Positions 41,290-51,627 of a stretch of DNA of 64,000 bases are shown in pieces. The DNA is from Megamerina dolium. Lineage: Eukaryota; Arthropoda; Insecta; Diptera; Megamerinidae. Each line of letters begins with the position of its first letter. Position 1 is the first letter of the stretch. The notes under the pieces are model-generated. The model saw only the letters and a program-made list of their open reading frames with translations, ran no database searches and had not been told where the DNA came from. Both the position numbers and the translations under genes were made by a program. The DNA lies in the NCBI GenBank assembly GCA_963854835.1, contig OY978525.1, positions 72,534,128 to 72,598,127 on the forward strand. The letters are read 5' to 3'.

Positions 41290-43340
41290 CACAGCTATCT
41301 TAATTAACGAATCAATCAATCACCTTCCACTAACAAACTTTATTCCAGAGACCTCACAGCGGCTAATATAGAGCTCGCTGTTGACAACAGGACCCAGGAA
41401 ATTGTTCTGGCGTCCGCATATTTTCCCGGTGAGCATATGGATGCACCGCCGGCCGAGGTTCAACAACTGGTTGAATATTGCCGGAGTCAAAAACTAAAAC
41501 TCGTCATCGGGTGCGACGCAAATGCGCACCATGTTGTGTGGGGAAGCAGAGACAATAACTCTAGAGGTGAGTCACTTCTTAATTTTCTTATGGTTAATAA
41601 TGTAATGTTTCTCTGCAAAACCCATCCAGAAAAACAAATTGGAATCTCTTCAGAGGCTTCATTTATTCTGAAGTTCATACTCTTGCTCTCCGCATAAAGT
41701 CTCCACTCGAACTAGAGGTAGCAGCGGAAAATTACAAAAATCTTCTATCCACTGCCCTAAACCGCAGCAACTCTGCTCGACCTACAGTATTGAAACGAAT
41801 GGTTCCATGGTTGAACGAGCAACTCAAAGACAAAAGAAAGGAGGTTAGGATACTATTCAACAGGGGGAAAAAACTGGTAGTTGGACAGAATATAGGTCTA
41901 CCCTTTCTGAATATAACATTCTGATCAGAAAATCAAAATTTAACTCTTGGAGAAGACACTTTGAAGAGTTACACACTTTTCCCCAAGCGGCACGACTTCA
42001 CAAAATATTGTCCAAGCATCACTCAAATAGCATCGGTCTTCTAAAGAAACCAGACAGATCTTTCACGCAGAACCCCAAAGAAACCCTGGAATATTTATTG
42101 CAGGTACATTTTCCAAGATCTGTAATAAAATCCAATACGGTGCCTGCCTCCTATCCTACAACTGTACGTCGGAACTATAGTAGATGGGCAAGCAGTCTAT
42201 CCGGTGATATATTCGACAAAGACAAAGTCAAATGGGCAGTGTCATCCTTCCTACCTTACAAGGCCCTGGGGGGTGATGGGATCTTTCCGGCTATCCTTCA
42301 AAATACCTTAGATGGAACGCTGGAACAGCTAATTAGTCTCTTCGAGCCAGTCACAAATTTGGGTATATTCCGAGCGCGTGGAGAGAAGTAAATGTAATTT
42401 TTATCCCCAAACAAGGAAATAGACCAACAGAACTCCTGAAATCGTTCCGTCCCATCAGTTTAACTTCTTGTATTCTGAAAACAATGGAACGACTAATAGA
42501 GCTTCACATTAAGCAAAGGCTTGAAACTTCCATCCCTCTACACAAGAATCAATTCGCTTACACCAAAGGTAAATCAACCGAATCTGCATTACATTACCTC
42601 GTATCCAAAATCGAAAAAACCTTCGAAAGAATTAGCTCTTTGTGCTTTTCTGGACATGGAAGGTGCTTTCGACAATACTGGGTATGAGTCTATCACTAGA
42701 GCTTTGGCACGTAGAGGTATAGATGAATACTCAGTGATTTGGGTAAAAGCTATGCTGGAAAACCGTGCTATTTTAGGAAAATTAACCCAATACCAAAGTA
42801 TACGTCAGAGCTGATATAGGCTGTCTCTAAGGGGGCGGTCTTAGCCCGCTACTATGGTCTCTCGTAATAGAAGATCTTCTAGTCAAACTCTCTTCAACCT
42901 GTTTCGATGTAATCGGCTATGCAGACGACCTTGCTATCCTTGTTACAGGAAAATGTGGTGGTACGATACCAAATCGCATGACGTATGCTCTTCATATTAC
43001 TGATCGATGGCGCGCCACAGAAGGCCTCCGTATAAATCCACAGAAAGCGGTTGTTGTTCCTTTCACAAGAAAGTAGAAACCCGATTTCGGCATAGTGCGT
43101 CTCCAAAATACTACTCTCGAATTCTCAAATGAAGTCAAATATCTAGTCATCATCCTGAACAGAAGAATAAATTGGTATTCAGACCTAAGCTACTCGCTAA
43201 ATAAGGCGACTAAAGTTATGTGGACTTGCAAACGAATTTTTGGAAAAACATGGGGTCTATCACCGAAAATAGTTTCCTGGATGTACACCGCCAATTGTAA
43301 CCTACGCTGCAGTGGTTTGGTGGCCAAAAGTTAGCAAAAT
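41290..43340 (+). pseudogene. LOA-like ORF2 (endonuclease + RT), broken
   Basis: Endonuclease: MDAPPAEVQQLVEYCRSQKL and LVIGCDANAHHVVWGSRDN, with the catalytic Asp/Asn-His neighbourhood, at 41437-41580. A premature stop follows at 41695. The pre-RT region has ILSKHHSNSIGLLKKPDRS. RT: FLPYKALGGDGIFPAILQ, FRPISLTSCILKTMERLIE, KNQFAYTKGKSTESALHYL, DMEGAFDNTGYESI and the catalytic IGYADDLAILVTG at about 42912. Frameshifts near 42390, 42650, 42810 and stops near 43075 break the gene. It ends soon after VKYLVIILNRRINWY and a Cys-rich tail. Confidence 0.8.
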
Positions 43341-43552
43341 ATCAGCAATCCGTCAATGCAATAACCTTTTTGCGGTATAAACTGAGCATCGGCCAAAGCT
43401 ATGATAGAAAAACATTACCAAGACAAATACATACTACAATGGACAAATGGCCCGTAACACTTGTGGTTGGCCCCCAGAGGTATCAGCTATAGGGCTCACA
43501 TCCTCTAACAGATCTTGGTCTGGTTTCGCGTGGTCCACTTGATGAACAAGGA

Positions 43553-43568
43553 TTATATATATACATAT

Positions 43569-43627
<59 letters not shown>
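43553..43627. repeat. (AT/AC)n microsatellite at LINE 3' end
   Basis: TATA, then (CA)n, then (TA)n, directly after the LOA-like LINE end. Confidence 0.9.
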
Positions 43628-43629
<2 letters not shown>

Positions 43630-44783
43630 AAGCGCGCCATTTATGTGTGAGCACATACGTTTTGAAGCTGTAACCTTCCTCTACTAACTGTCAATTCCAT
43701 GGCATTTGGTTGACATTTAATGTTTATTCATTCATTCATTCATTCATTTTACAAAACACGTGTTCGTTTGATGTTGAAATTTTAACATGGAGCAAAGAGC
43801 GGTCATTAAATTCCACGCAAAAATTGGTAAAACTGCATCAGAAACTTTCGGAATGATGCAGCAAGCGTATGGCGATGCTTGTTTATCAAGATCAAATGTT
43901 TTTATATGGCATAAACGGTTTGTGGATAGCAGAAAGTCGCTGGAAGATGAAAAAGAAAGTTCGTGATTTTATTACAGAAGACCACAATGCTTCAGTGAAA
44001 ATGATGGAAGAGGCCTTAAACATCAACCGAGAAACTATCCGACTCATTCTTCACGAGGATTTGGGCGAAACAAAGATCTGCGCGAGATTTGTTCCACACA
44101 CATTTACCGAGGATCATCATTTTCTGCAGTTGCACCTGCAGAAAATGATCTAAACTTCCTGAAAACAATTGTTACGGGTGCTTCCAATACGATCCAGAAA
44201 CCAAGCGCCAAAGTGCGGAATGGAAATCAAAAAACCCACCACAAGCCAAAAAAACACGAGAAGTTCCATCAAAAATCAAAACAATGCTCATCACATTCTT
44301 CTATAGCAAAGGAATTATCCTCAAAGAATTTGTACCAACTGGTCAAACAGTTACTTCCGCATGTTACCTCGAAAGTTTGAAGCGTTTGTTGTCAGGAATC
44401 CGTCGTTTTCGACCAGAATACCGCGGTCCAAAATCTTGGTCTCTGTTGCACGATAATGCACCGAATCACACAGCGCTCAGCACAAGTCTGTGTGTTGAAT
44501 CACCCACCGTATTCACCTGATTTGGCATCGTGCGATTTCTTTTTGTTCACAAAACTGAAATTGAAGTTGAACGGATGCTTTTTGATGACATCCAGACCAT
44601 ACAACGGGCTTCGACAAGGGCACTGGAGGCAATTCCGAAAAATGAGCTGGAACACGCGTTTGAATCGCTATCAAATCGATGTAACAAGTGTATTGAATCA
44701 GGAGGAGAATATTTCGAATAAAATTAGCAGATATTGTATTTTAATTGTGTTTTCTAGAGGCAGTCTTAATACATAATTGTCGC

Positions 44784-44787
<4 letters not shown>
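43628..44787 (+). mobile_element. mariner element, copy 2 (defective transposase)
   Basis: Mariner in plus orientation, sister of 4730-5895. The start ATG at 43786 gives MEQRAVIKFHAKIGKTASET. The helix-turn-helix part reads VRDFITEDHNASVKMMEEAL and INRETIRLILHEDLGE (43950-44060). Catalytic parts: a disrupted first Asp region at about 44170, LLHDNAPNHTAL at 44445-44480, and SPDLASCDFFLF at 44510-44550 in another frame. The second-to-third Asp interval is 79 nt, identical to copy 1. A deletion of about 40 bp relative to copy 1 lies after 43950. The 3' end is CATAATTGTCGCACCTTA at 44771-44788, followed by TA-rich DNA. An (ATTC)5 run lies at 43725-43747. Confidence 0.85.

Positions 44788-44872
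<85 letters not shown>
44788..44872. repeat. (TA)n microsatellite
   Basis: TA array starting exactly at the mariner end. Confidence 0.95.
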
Positions 44873-44873
<1 letters not shown>

Positions 44874-45845
44874 GCTTAAAACATTAAAAGAGAAATAAAA
44901 CAAATACAAATATTGCAAAATTAAACATTTAAAATGTAAAATATTTATTCTAAGATAATCGCTTGCTCAACGCCAGACGATTCGTTGTCCAGGGTGGGTA
45001 TCAAATAATCATCGAATATGAATTGAATATTTTATATGGCTCACCCTGCATATATATATAGAGCAAAGGCAACGGGCACCCGGTGAAAAAGTTGAATGTC
45101 ACCGATCGTCTTGAAATATTGTATTGTATCTCTAGCAATAAAAGAGCGAAAGGATTCGGGCCTACTATTGTGCTCCTCAGTTTCTACAGATTATAAAATA
45201 CGTTTTTTTATAAATGAATAGCTTATATAAAACTTTCCAACTTTCTTACTGACTCTTATAGACTTTCAAAATAATTCTTCTAGGAAAAAAAAAGAAACAA
45301 AAACTTTTTTTCTATTTTTTTTCTATCATTCCAAAGTAAAGTTTAAAATGATATATCATTCATCATGTAGTCAGAACGGTGAGTGAGAATGCAGAACGTT
45401 TGAAAGCGCACGGGCCCACACATAGAGTAGCGACTGCATTTCCGAACGCGCGAGAGTGTTGTGCTTGCAAGTAGAAGAATAAAGCATGTATTGTATAAAC
45501 GTTAGTTAAATCATCGCTATTTAATGACGAAATTGATATTTTGACTTTTTGATCAATTTATTTAGTACTTTTCACTTTGGTAGAGACGGTTTTCATTCAT
45601 TTCAGAAGTAGGTACGTAATAGTGATATTTCTGAGTACCTGGTACTGTTTTTGTTTCTTTAAGTAGACTTTTGAAAGCTACAGCAGTTTTTTCATCTTTT
45701 ATTTTGGGGCTGAAAAAATTTCTGTTTCAGCCAAATCTTAGCCCATTTGTGAAGTAGAAAGGGGGTTAAAATTACGGTTGCATGAAAATGCCACTTAGCC
45801 TCTCGTTTTTGTGATACAAGAGATTTTCGAAATTATGTTTGTTCT
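44873..45845. other. about 1 kb noncoding, nothing recognised
   Basis: AT-rich DNA without a motif-bearing frame. A somewhat GC-richer part at 45050-45210 and 45370-45480 contains no recognised repeat from this window. Confidence 0.4.
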
Positions 45846-46990
45846 TAAAATGTTGCGACACTCCATTAGTGAAAACGGTCCTATTTTTTATTGAACATTT
45901 TTCTACAAAATAACATTTTATAAATGATATCTAATTATATTTTCTCAAAACATTTGTTTTTTTTTTGTTAAAAAAAATTTGTATGTATCAAATGAGACGT
46001 TTCTTGTCAATATTATTGCTTTTCGATTTGATGATGGCCGCACTAACTTCGGTCACTCTTTCCACCAGATTTTGGAGTTTTCTGATTGTAGTTGTTGCTA
46101 AGTCCACTGAAGACATTCCCACAAATGTAATTCGCTAGTTGGAGTCGAGCCTCTCTGTCGAGCTCATCCCATAAAAATGCAATGGGATTCGCGTCAGACG
46201 ATTGGGGTGGCCATTCCATAAATTTAAGTGTCGCTGTCTTCTTTCGATTTGATGTAGTTTGTGCAAAGTTTGGATGTGTGTTCAGGGTCATTATCTTGCT
46301 GAAACACGAACTATCTATCAAACCGACACCAGATAGAAAACCGTTCTTCTGTTCAATATATTTTCACCAAATCGCCTACACATCATAGCAAAAACAAGTC
46401 CAGACCCTCATACTGTCACCTCCAAACTTGGTTGTAGACTTAATACATCCAGATTGATATCGTTCGCCTGATTTCTAAAGCAGAACATTCGCCGCTTGTT
46501 CCCGAAAGTTCGAATTTGGATTCATCGGTCGATAGCACCTATTTCCATAGATCCGTCGACTAATTGACATGTTCTCCATGTTGTCCATTTGATTTGTTTT
46601 TGAACATTTATAGGACGCAATTATGGTTTTTTGGCAGAGACTCGACCATACAAACGGGCATCATGCAGCCGACGTACCACAGATTTATTGGACATTGGAT
46701 TCGATGAGGTTTCATTAATCTCGGCTCCTTTGGAATCGGGTACTTTTGCTGGTCATTTGTAACAAACATCCTGTTTTGATGATTTTCTGGGTCTACCAGA
46801 GCGTGTACCGTCATCAAACGAGTTTCTTTTAGCCTGTCTTGTCGAGGCTGTGGGAACTCCTTTCAATAAAACACCCACAATTTATGCAATTTTTCTCCTT
46901 GAATGACCGAATTTTTGCACAACAACAATTTGAGCTGGTTTTTCCTTTGATATGTACTTGATTTCTTTGCCATTTTGACGGATTTCAAAA
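45846..46990 (-). pseudogene. Tc1-like transposase remnant
   Basis: Minus-strand remains of a Tc1-type transposase. The N-terminus begins MAKKSSTYQRKNQLKLLL near 46972 (helix-turn-helix part, poorly preserved). A basic linker region TVHALVDPENHQNRMF follows near 46800. The catalytic C-terminal part reads KIMTLNTHPNFAQ then FMEWPPQSSDANPIAFLWDE at about 46150-46230, where Tc1 proteins have S-P-D-L-N-P-I-E. Here the third acidic residue of the DDE triad is Ala and the preceding Asp-Leu is Asp-Ala. The second-Asp motif is also altered. Several stops. Long dead. Confidence 0.75.
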
Positions 46991-47150
46991 GCGACTTGGG
47001 TCTAAATATGCTAAAAGAATACTACAAGTTAAACAATTTGAAACTAGTTAAATAAAACAACAACAATAAGTCAAACATACCAAGAATCCTGAGAATAATG
47101 TTATTTAATAGAAACATGTTGAATAAAACGGTCCTCGTCGAAAAATACAA
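46991..47150. other. spacer before (TA)n
   Basis: AT-rich sequence, no feature seen. Confidence 0.3.
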
Positions 47151-47175
47151 TATATATATATATATAAATATATAT

Positions 47176-47247
<72 letters not shown>
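47151..47247. repeat. (TA)n microsatellite
   Basis: Nearly pure TA with a few CA steps, directly abutting the 5' UTR of an RTE copy. Confidence 0.95.
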
Positions 47248-47250
<3 letters not shown>

Positions 47251-48220
47251 TGATATGATGGTGTTTTCGTAAGGTGGCGGGTCTAACTTTTTCAGCCGGG
47301 TGCGGCTAGCGCAATCCTTGTTGAACTCATCGCAATTCAACTCACTGGACGTCATGTAGTTTTTTCTGCGCGCTATGTGATGGCACCTTCACTTTGTAAT
47401 GACGTCTTCCTGGCACCTGCAGCGAGGCGGCTATTGTGAGTAGCGAAAACCTCCTAGGTTAGAAGTTATGCGTTGGGACCCACCACGTAAACAGGACAGG
47501 ACAGGGTTGCTCTAAAAGTGCATCCTGTGATATATGTAAAGTTGCCATACAGACAGGTACAAATTCGGATGTGGATTTGTTGTCATTAAGAGACTGCAAT
47601 ATCTTGTCTCACAATGTGAACGAGCGGCTAGCAACAATCCACATCAACGAAATATTTTTTAACATCAGCCTAATATGTGCCCATGTTCCGCCGTATGAGA
47701 AGGACGATGCGACCAAAGAGAGCTTTTTCAGCGCCTCGTACAATCCCGCCAGTGGAGGAGATCTCCCGATCTCCCCAATCATAGATGATGGTGTTGATGT
47801 TCCACCAGCCGACCATAACGAGGTCAGAGAAGCCATTTCTAGGCTGAATAGCAATAAAGCTACAGGTGCTGAAAGCTTGACTGCCGAGTTGTTTTAAACC
47901 GGAGGCGATGAGCTGCTCATATAGCATATAGCAGCTCATAAGTAGAATATTTCTATGTTGGAGTCAGCATCAAAAAGAGTAGTGACGTCAGCCTGGAGAT
48001 ATTGCGAAGGATTACTCGTGCTAACAGGTGCTACTTTGGACTAAGTAAGCAATTGAGAAGTCGGGCCTCTCTCGAGCAACGAAAATGCTTTGTGTTTTCG
48101 AGAGAAAAGTCTTAGGCAAGATCTTTGGATCTAATTGCGTTGCGTTTCGAGTATTGAATAAGGTAAAACCATAAGCTGTATGCCGACACCGACATCGTAA
48201 AGCGCATTAAAATTTACTAA
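47248..48220 (+). mobile_element. RTE-type LINE copy D, internally deleted
   Basis: The 5' UTR-like start (GGCTAGCGCAATCCTTGTTG, GGCACCTGCAGCGAGGCGGC) matches 26506-26830. Then scraps of the endonuclease (NERLATIHINEIFFNISLIC near 47617), the region before RT (PPADHNEVREAISRLNSNKA, 47810) and the RT tail (SRASLEQ-like, then a degraded KRIK near 48200) follow with large deletions between. The order of pieces is as in copy A. It is non-coding now. Confidence 0.8.
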
Positions 48221-48224
48221 ATTT

Positions 48225-48290
48225 GATTTACAACAATGTGAGCGAATGGTAAATCAATTTGCATTTACATTATACAATATAATACGAGAT
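48225..48290. repeat. dispersed repeat shared with the window end
   Basis: ACAATGTGAGCGAATGGTAA followed by ATCAATTTGCAT and CATTATACAATATAAT recurs at 63940-64000 in the same orientation with few mismatches. The family is unknown. Confidence 0.7.
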
Positions 48291-48354
48291 TGCAATATGG
48301 AAAGCGATTCAAAAAAAGAAGCTATTAACAATTGTTCGAAGTCCTACCAATAGA

Positions 48355-48540
48355 AGTTATTTATATTTCACGAGAAAAATTTTTAATGGTTTCTATAAAT
48401 ACAATCGATCAAAATCATTAAAATATTTAATGCATTAAATATTTTTAGAATATTATTTATACTTCACGAAAAAAAATTCAAATGGTTTCTATAAATACAA
48501 ACGAGCAAAATCATTAAAATATTTAATACATTAAAATTTT
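48355..48540. repeat. two-unit AT-rich tandem repeat
   Basis: Two units of about 90 bp share TTCACGA, ATGGTTTCTATAAATACAA and AAAATCATTAAAATATTTAA. The neighbouring 48540-48730 is AT-rich with ATTAAAT words and no gene. Confidence 0.8.
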
Positions 48541-48745
48541 CCATTTCCATTGTGAAAAAGAGTCCATTAAATATTTTTTTTCAGAAACAATGCTTTCAAA
48601 TTTTAAATAAGCATTAGATATTCAAAATCCATGCATTGAAATTTTTATTTGCATAAACTTTTGAAAAATTAATGCATTATTTTTGCATTAGCATTAATCC
48701 TTTAATTAAACATCAATGTATTGAAAATTATTGAGAATTCCGAGT

Positions 48746-49640
48746 GCATCTCAATATACAGTGGCCATAACCTTCCCAGCCGATTTCACTGGAACTAGGA
48801 CTGTCTTACGGCACATTATGGCGTATTTTGCATTTGGATCTACACCTACATCCATATAAAATCCAGCTCACACAACAACTGAAGCCAGCTGACCATTCAC
48901 AACGTCGTAGATACGTCGAATGGGTGCTTGAACAACAGACGGTGGACGGCGATTTTTCGAACAAAATTTTCTTCAGCGACGAAGCACATTTCTCACTCGG
49001 TGGGTATGTTAACAAACAAAATTGTCGTATTTGGGGTTCTGAGAATCCTCAAGTAATTGAAGAGAGGCCACTACATCCACAAAAAGTCACTGCTTGGTGC
49101 GCTCTTTGGACCGGAGGTGTGATTGGACCTTACTTCTTCGAAAACGACGATGGAACGACTGTCACCGTCAATTCGGAGCGTTATGGTCATATGATAACCG
49201 ACTTTTTTTTGCCTGCTATTGAAGAATACGACTTAGAGAATATGTGGTTTCAACAAGACGGTGCCACATGCCACACAACTCGAGCGAATATGGCTTTATT
49301 GCAAGAGAAATTTTCTGGCCGCGTAATTTCTCGTCGTGGCGATATCAAGTGGCCACTAAGATCATGCGATTTGACACCGCTTGACTTTTTTTTGTGGGGC
49401 TACGCGAAAGACCGTGTTTATGCAGATAAACCTTTAACTCTTGAGCACCTAAAAACCAACATTCGTCATGTTATGGCTGAGATACCGCCCAATATGTGTC
49501 AAAAAGTAGTCGAAAATTACCTCAAAAGAATCGATGCTTGCAACAATTCGTGTGGTGGTCATTTAAATGATGTAGTATTTCACACATAATGTCAACGTTC
49601 AAACTTTATAATAAAAAAGAAATATCATGATAAAAAATAT
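48746..49640 (+). mobile_element. DD41D (rosa-type) mariner-related transposase, N-truncated
   Basis: 253-codon open frame (48828-49589), extendable in frame to about 48746 where a stop lies. Readable order: a helix-turn-helix end (LELGLSYGTLWRIL), FFSDEAHFSLGGYVNKQNC (first Asp), VTAWCALWTGGVIGPYFF, MWFQQDGATCHTT (second Asp) and RSCDLTPLDFFLWGYAKD (third Asp). By counting, 41 residues separate the second and third Asp, the DD41D spacing of the rosa family first described in the tephritid Ceratitis rosa. All three catalytic Asp are present and the catalytic domain is open from first to last motif. Only the N-terminal DNA-binding half is missing. Confidence 0.85.
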
Positions 49641-49694
49641 TTTATATGTGTTTTATTTACATTTACTTTTGAAACCGCAAATTGGATAACCCTT

Positions 49695-49797
49695 TACATA
49701 AGTGTCGTTGACTTTGTTTAGATATTTTTTCATTATGACTTCGATTTGGTCGATGCTTGCAGGGGATGGTTGAGTATGTGGAAGTACATACGTAACT
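49695..49797 (-). repeat. truncated 3' LTR
   Basis: The first 103 bp of the LTR (minus strand AGTTACGTATGTAC...), matching 60091-60191 with a few differences. It stops at TACATAAGTG next to the end of the DD41D element. The polypurine tract AAAGGGGGGAGG (minus strand, 49798-49809) lies directly before it. Confidence 0.85.
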
Positions 49798-51190
49798 CCT
49801 CCCCCCTTTGATAAAGGATTCTCCTGAATTCTCTCATTCGCTCTTGCACTATAATTGTTGGTACACTGTATATTATAATTTGGTTTTTGTACTTGATTTC
49901 TCTTATTTCTTTTAGATTTTCTATTGTTGTAAATTTTATCTCCTCTATAGTGAATGAAGTGTTAAATGTAATATTGCTGAACTTTGGTAGGATAATATTG
50001 TCAACATAAATGTTCGCATTGATTGAAAATTTTTTGTTTTCTATTTCCAGCGAACAATTATTGTGTTGTATAATAAAGTTCCCATATAAGTTTTTATTTT
50101 CCAGCTCGCAGTTAATTGAAATGGGGTTGTTTTTAGCATTCTTCATAATTAGTGTTTGATCGTTAATGGTTATAATTTCAGTGTTTTTATTTGTTATTAA
50201 TTCGCATGTTTTTCCTATCGTACAGTGTTTTGACCAAACGCATTCGTTTATATAGTTATTTTTTTTGAATACATATGTTTTATTATCATATTTAAATACG
50301 TTTTAAATTTCGGCATTTATTTCTTTGTTTAGGTAGTGTTGAATAGGTATTATAGTTGTTACTTGTATGGTATGAAATGTTTTGGGTACTTTAATTATAA
50401 ATATTAAATCATTATTTACCTCGAATATTGCTGTTCTTAGATACTTAATTTTATTTATATTAATTTCGTAATTGTCTATTTCTTGTTTTGTTAGAATACT
50501 TGCATCGTTCATGCCATTTTGTGCTGTTATTATGTAACTCTGAATGTGTTCTATGTGATTTCCAATCGTAGTTAACATTAATAATTTTTCTATGTAAAAG
50601 TTTTGTGATAGTATATCTCTTATTGCTTTATGGAGACCTTTTAGGTTGTAAAGAATAGCATTTTGATTTTGTTGTATTGTATCTTTTATTAATTGTATTG
50701 TTGTGTATTGTTGTGTTAAAATGATCGTTAATTTTTATCTGTTGTTTAGTCCAGTTATTGAGTTATGCAAATTGGAATCGACTGTGTTAAGATGATTGGT
50801 GATATCTTCTTGGTCTGTATTATCCATTGTATCAAAAAGATATATACATGCATTACCTACTAGGTTTATTAGTCCCCTTTTTCGTCTATGGGTGTTATTG
50901 CTTTTAATTTGCAATACTTCTACTTAATTTTTTATGAATGCGTTTTGGTCATTATATAGAATATGTATGTTGTCGTTCATTAGTGAAAGTACATTTATTA
51001 TTTCATGAATATCTACTTTGTGTAAAATTAAATACTACTGGGATGCTGTGGTTGTTGTTAGCAATTTCTACATATCCTTATTTTCAGTTATTTGGTGTGT
51101 CGTTATGTTTGCTTGTATTGAAGGTAATAAGATTATTATTAAAGTCCATATAGTTATCTGTAATTTAAGAATTATCGTTAGTGTTAGTGT
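49798..51190 (-). pseudogene. errantivirus env-like gene remnant
   Basis: Third gene of the element, after pol. On the minus strand a basic cleavage-like site (R-R-K-R followed by Gly-Leu-Ile) lies near 50878-50890, as in the F-type envelope proteins of insect errantiviruses. Downstream, long Asn/Ile-rich frames (50578-50303 and 50146-49733) cover the ectodomain and C-terminal part. In-frame stops near 50300, 50730 and elsewhere break the gene, so no envelope protein can be made. The domain call rests on position and the cleavage motif; sequence similarity was not searched. Confidence 0.6.
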
Positions 51191-51193
51191 TTA

Positions 51194-51481
51194 TTAAGCT
51201 ATTCTCGAACTTAGTGGGTCTTTTAATGTTACTGGTGTGAATTCCTTGTAACGGTTGCTTTCTAAATTTTGGCTGTTCTTTATGCCATAGATTTTTATAA
51301 TTTTCAATGAATCCTTCCTCTCTTGATTCTGTGTAGTTTTCCCTTTTCTATTTGCTTTCCCTATGCTTTCTTGTTTTGCTTTGCAAAGCCTTTCGTAAAT
51401 TATTGCGTGATCTACTGTGTGGTTATGTACTTCATTTGGGGTACATTTGATTGTACTGTGATATGTATCATTATAAAACAT
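51194..51481 (-). pseudogene. errantivirus integrase, C-terminal part
   Basis: A 95-codon minus-strand frame starts at the LINE insertion point and contains YNDTYHSTIKCTPNEVHN, the conserved segment after the integrase core in gypsy-type elements, then a Lys-rich C-terminus. Target-site bases AAAACAT (51475-51481) are repeated at 55811-55817. Confidence 0.8.
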
Positions 51482-51627
51482 TTTTTTTTTTTAACAAACT
51501 TTTTATTGGATCTTTCTAAAATTACTTAGAAACTAACAATATGTAATCAAATCTTACAAACTAAATAAAATGATGTGATATTCCCAACGTTCCATCACAA
51601 TTTGTTGAGTCACGAGGTATAACAATT

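Larger units (their letters stand above)
33586..42170. repeat. right arm of 8.2-8.6 kb inverted repeat
   Basis: Inverted counterpart of 17140-25318. Collinear throughout except for the 386-bp SINE insertion including its target duplication (36461-36846). Beyond about 42165 the LINE continues here while the left arm switches to a gypsy fragment. Confidence 0.95.
40452..43552 (+). mobile_element. LOA-like LINE (right arm and beyond)
   Basis: LINE of about 3.1 kb beginning directly at the LTR end and finishing in an (AT/AC)n tail. It encodes a gag-like ORF1, an APE endonuclease and a reverse transcriptase. The CDANAHHVVWGS endonuclease signature and the gag style recall the LOA group (Bilbo/Baggins-like) of flies. 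The exact clade needs a tree. A large part between the endonuclease and RT is shortened. Confidence 0.75.

Noticed and set aside
17140..42170. Inverted repeat as a simple fold-back sequencing artefact
   Set aside because: There is an 8.3-kb unique spacer, scattered substitutions, and a SINE with its target duplication in only one arm, none of which fold-back chimeras produce. Not excluded without long reads.
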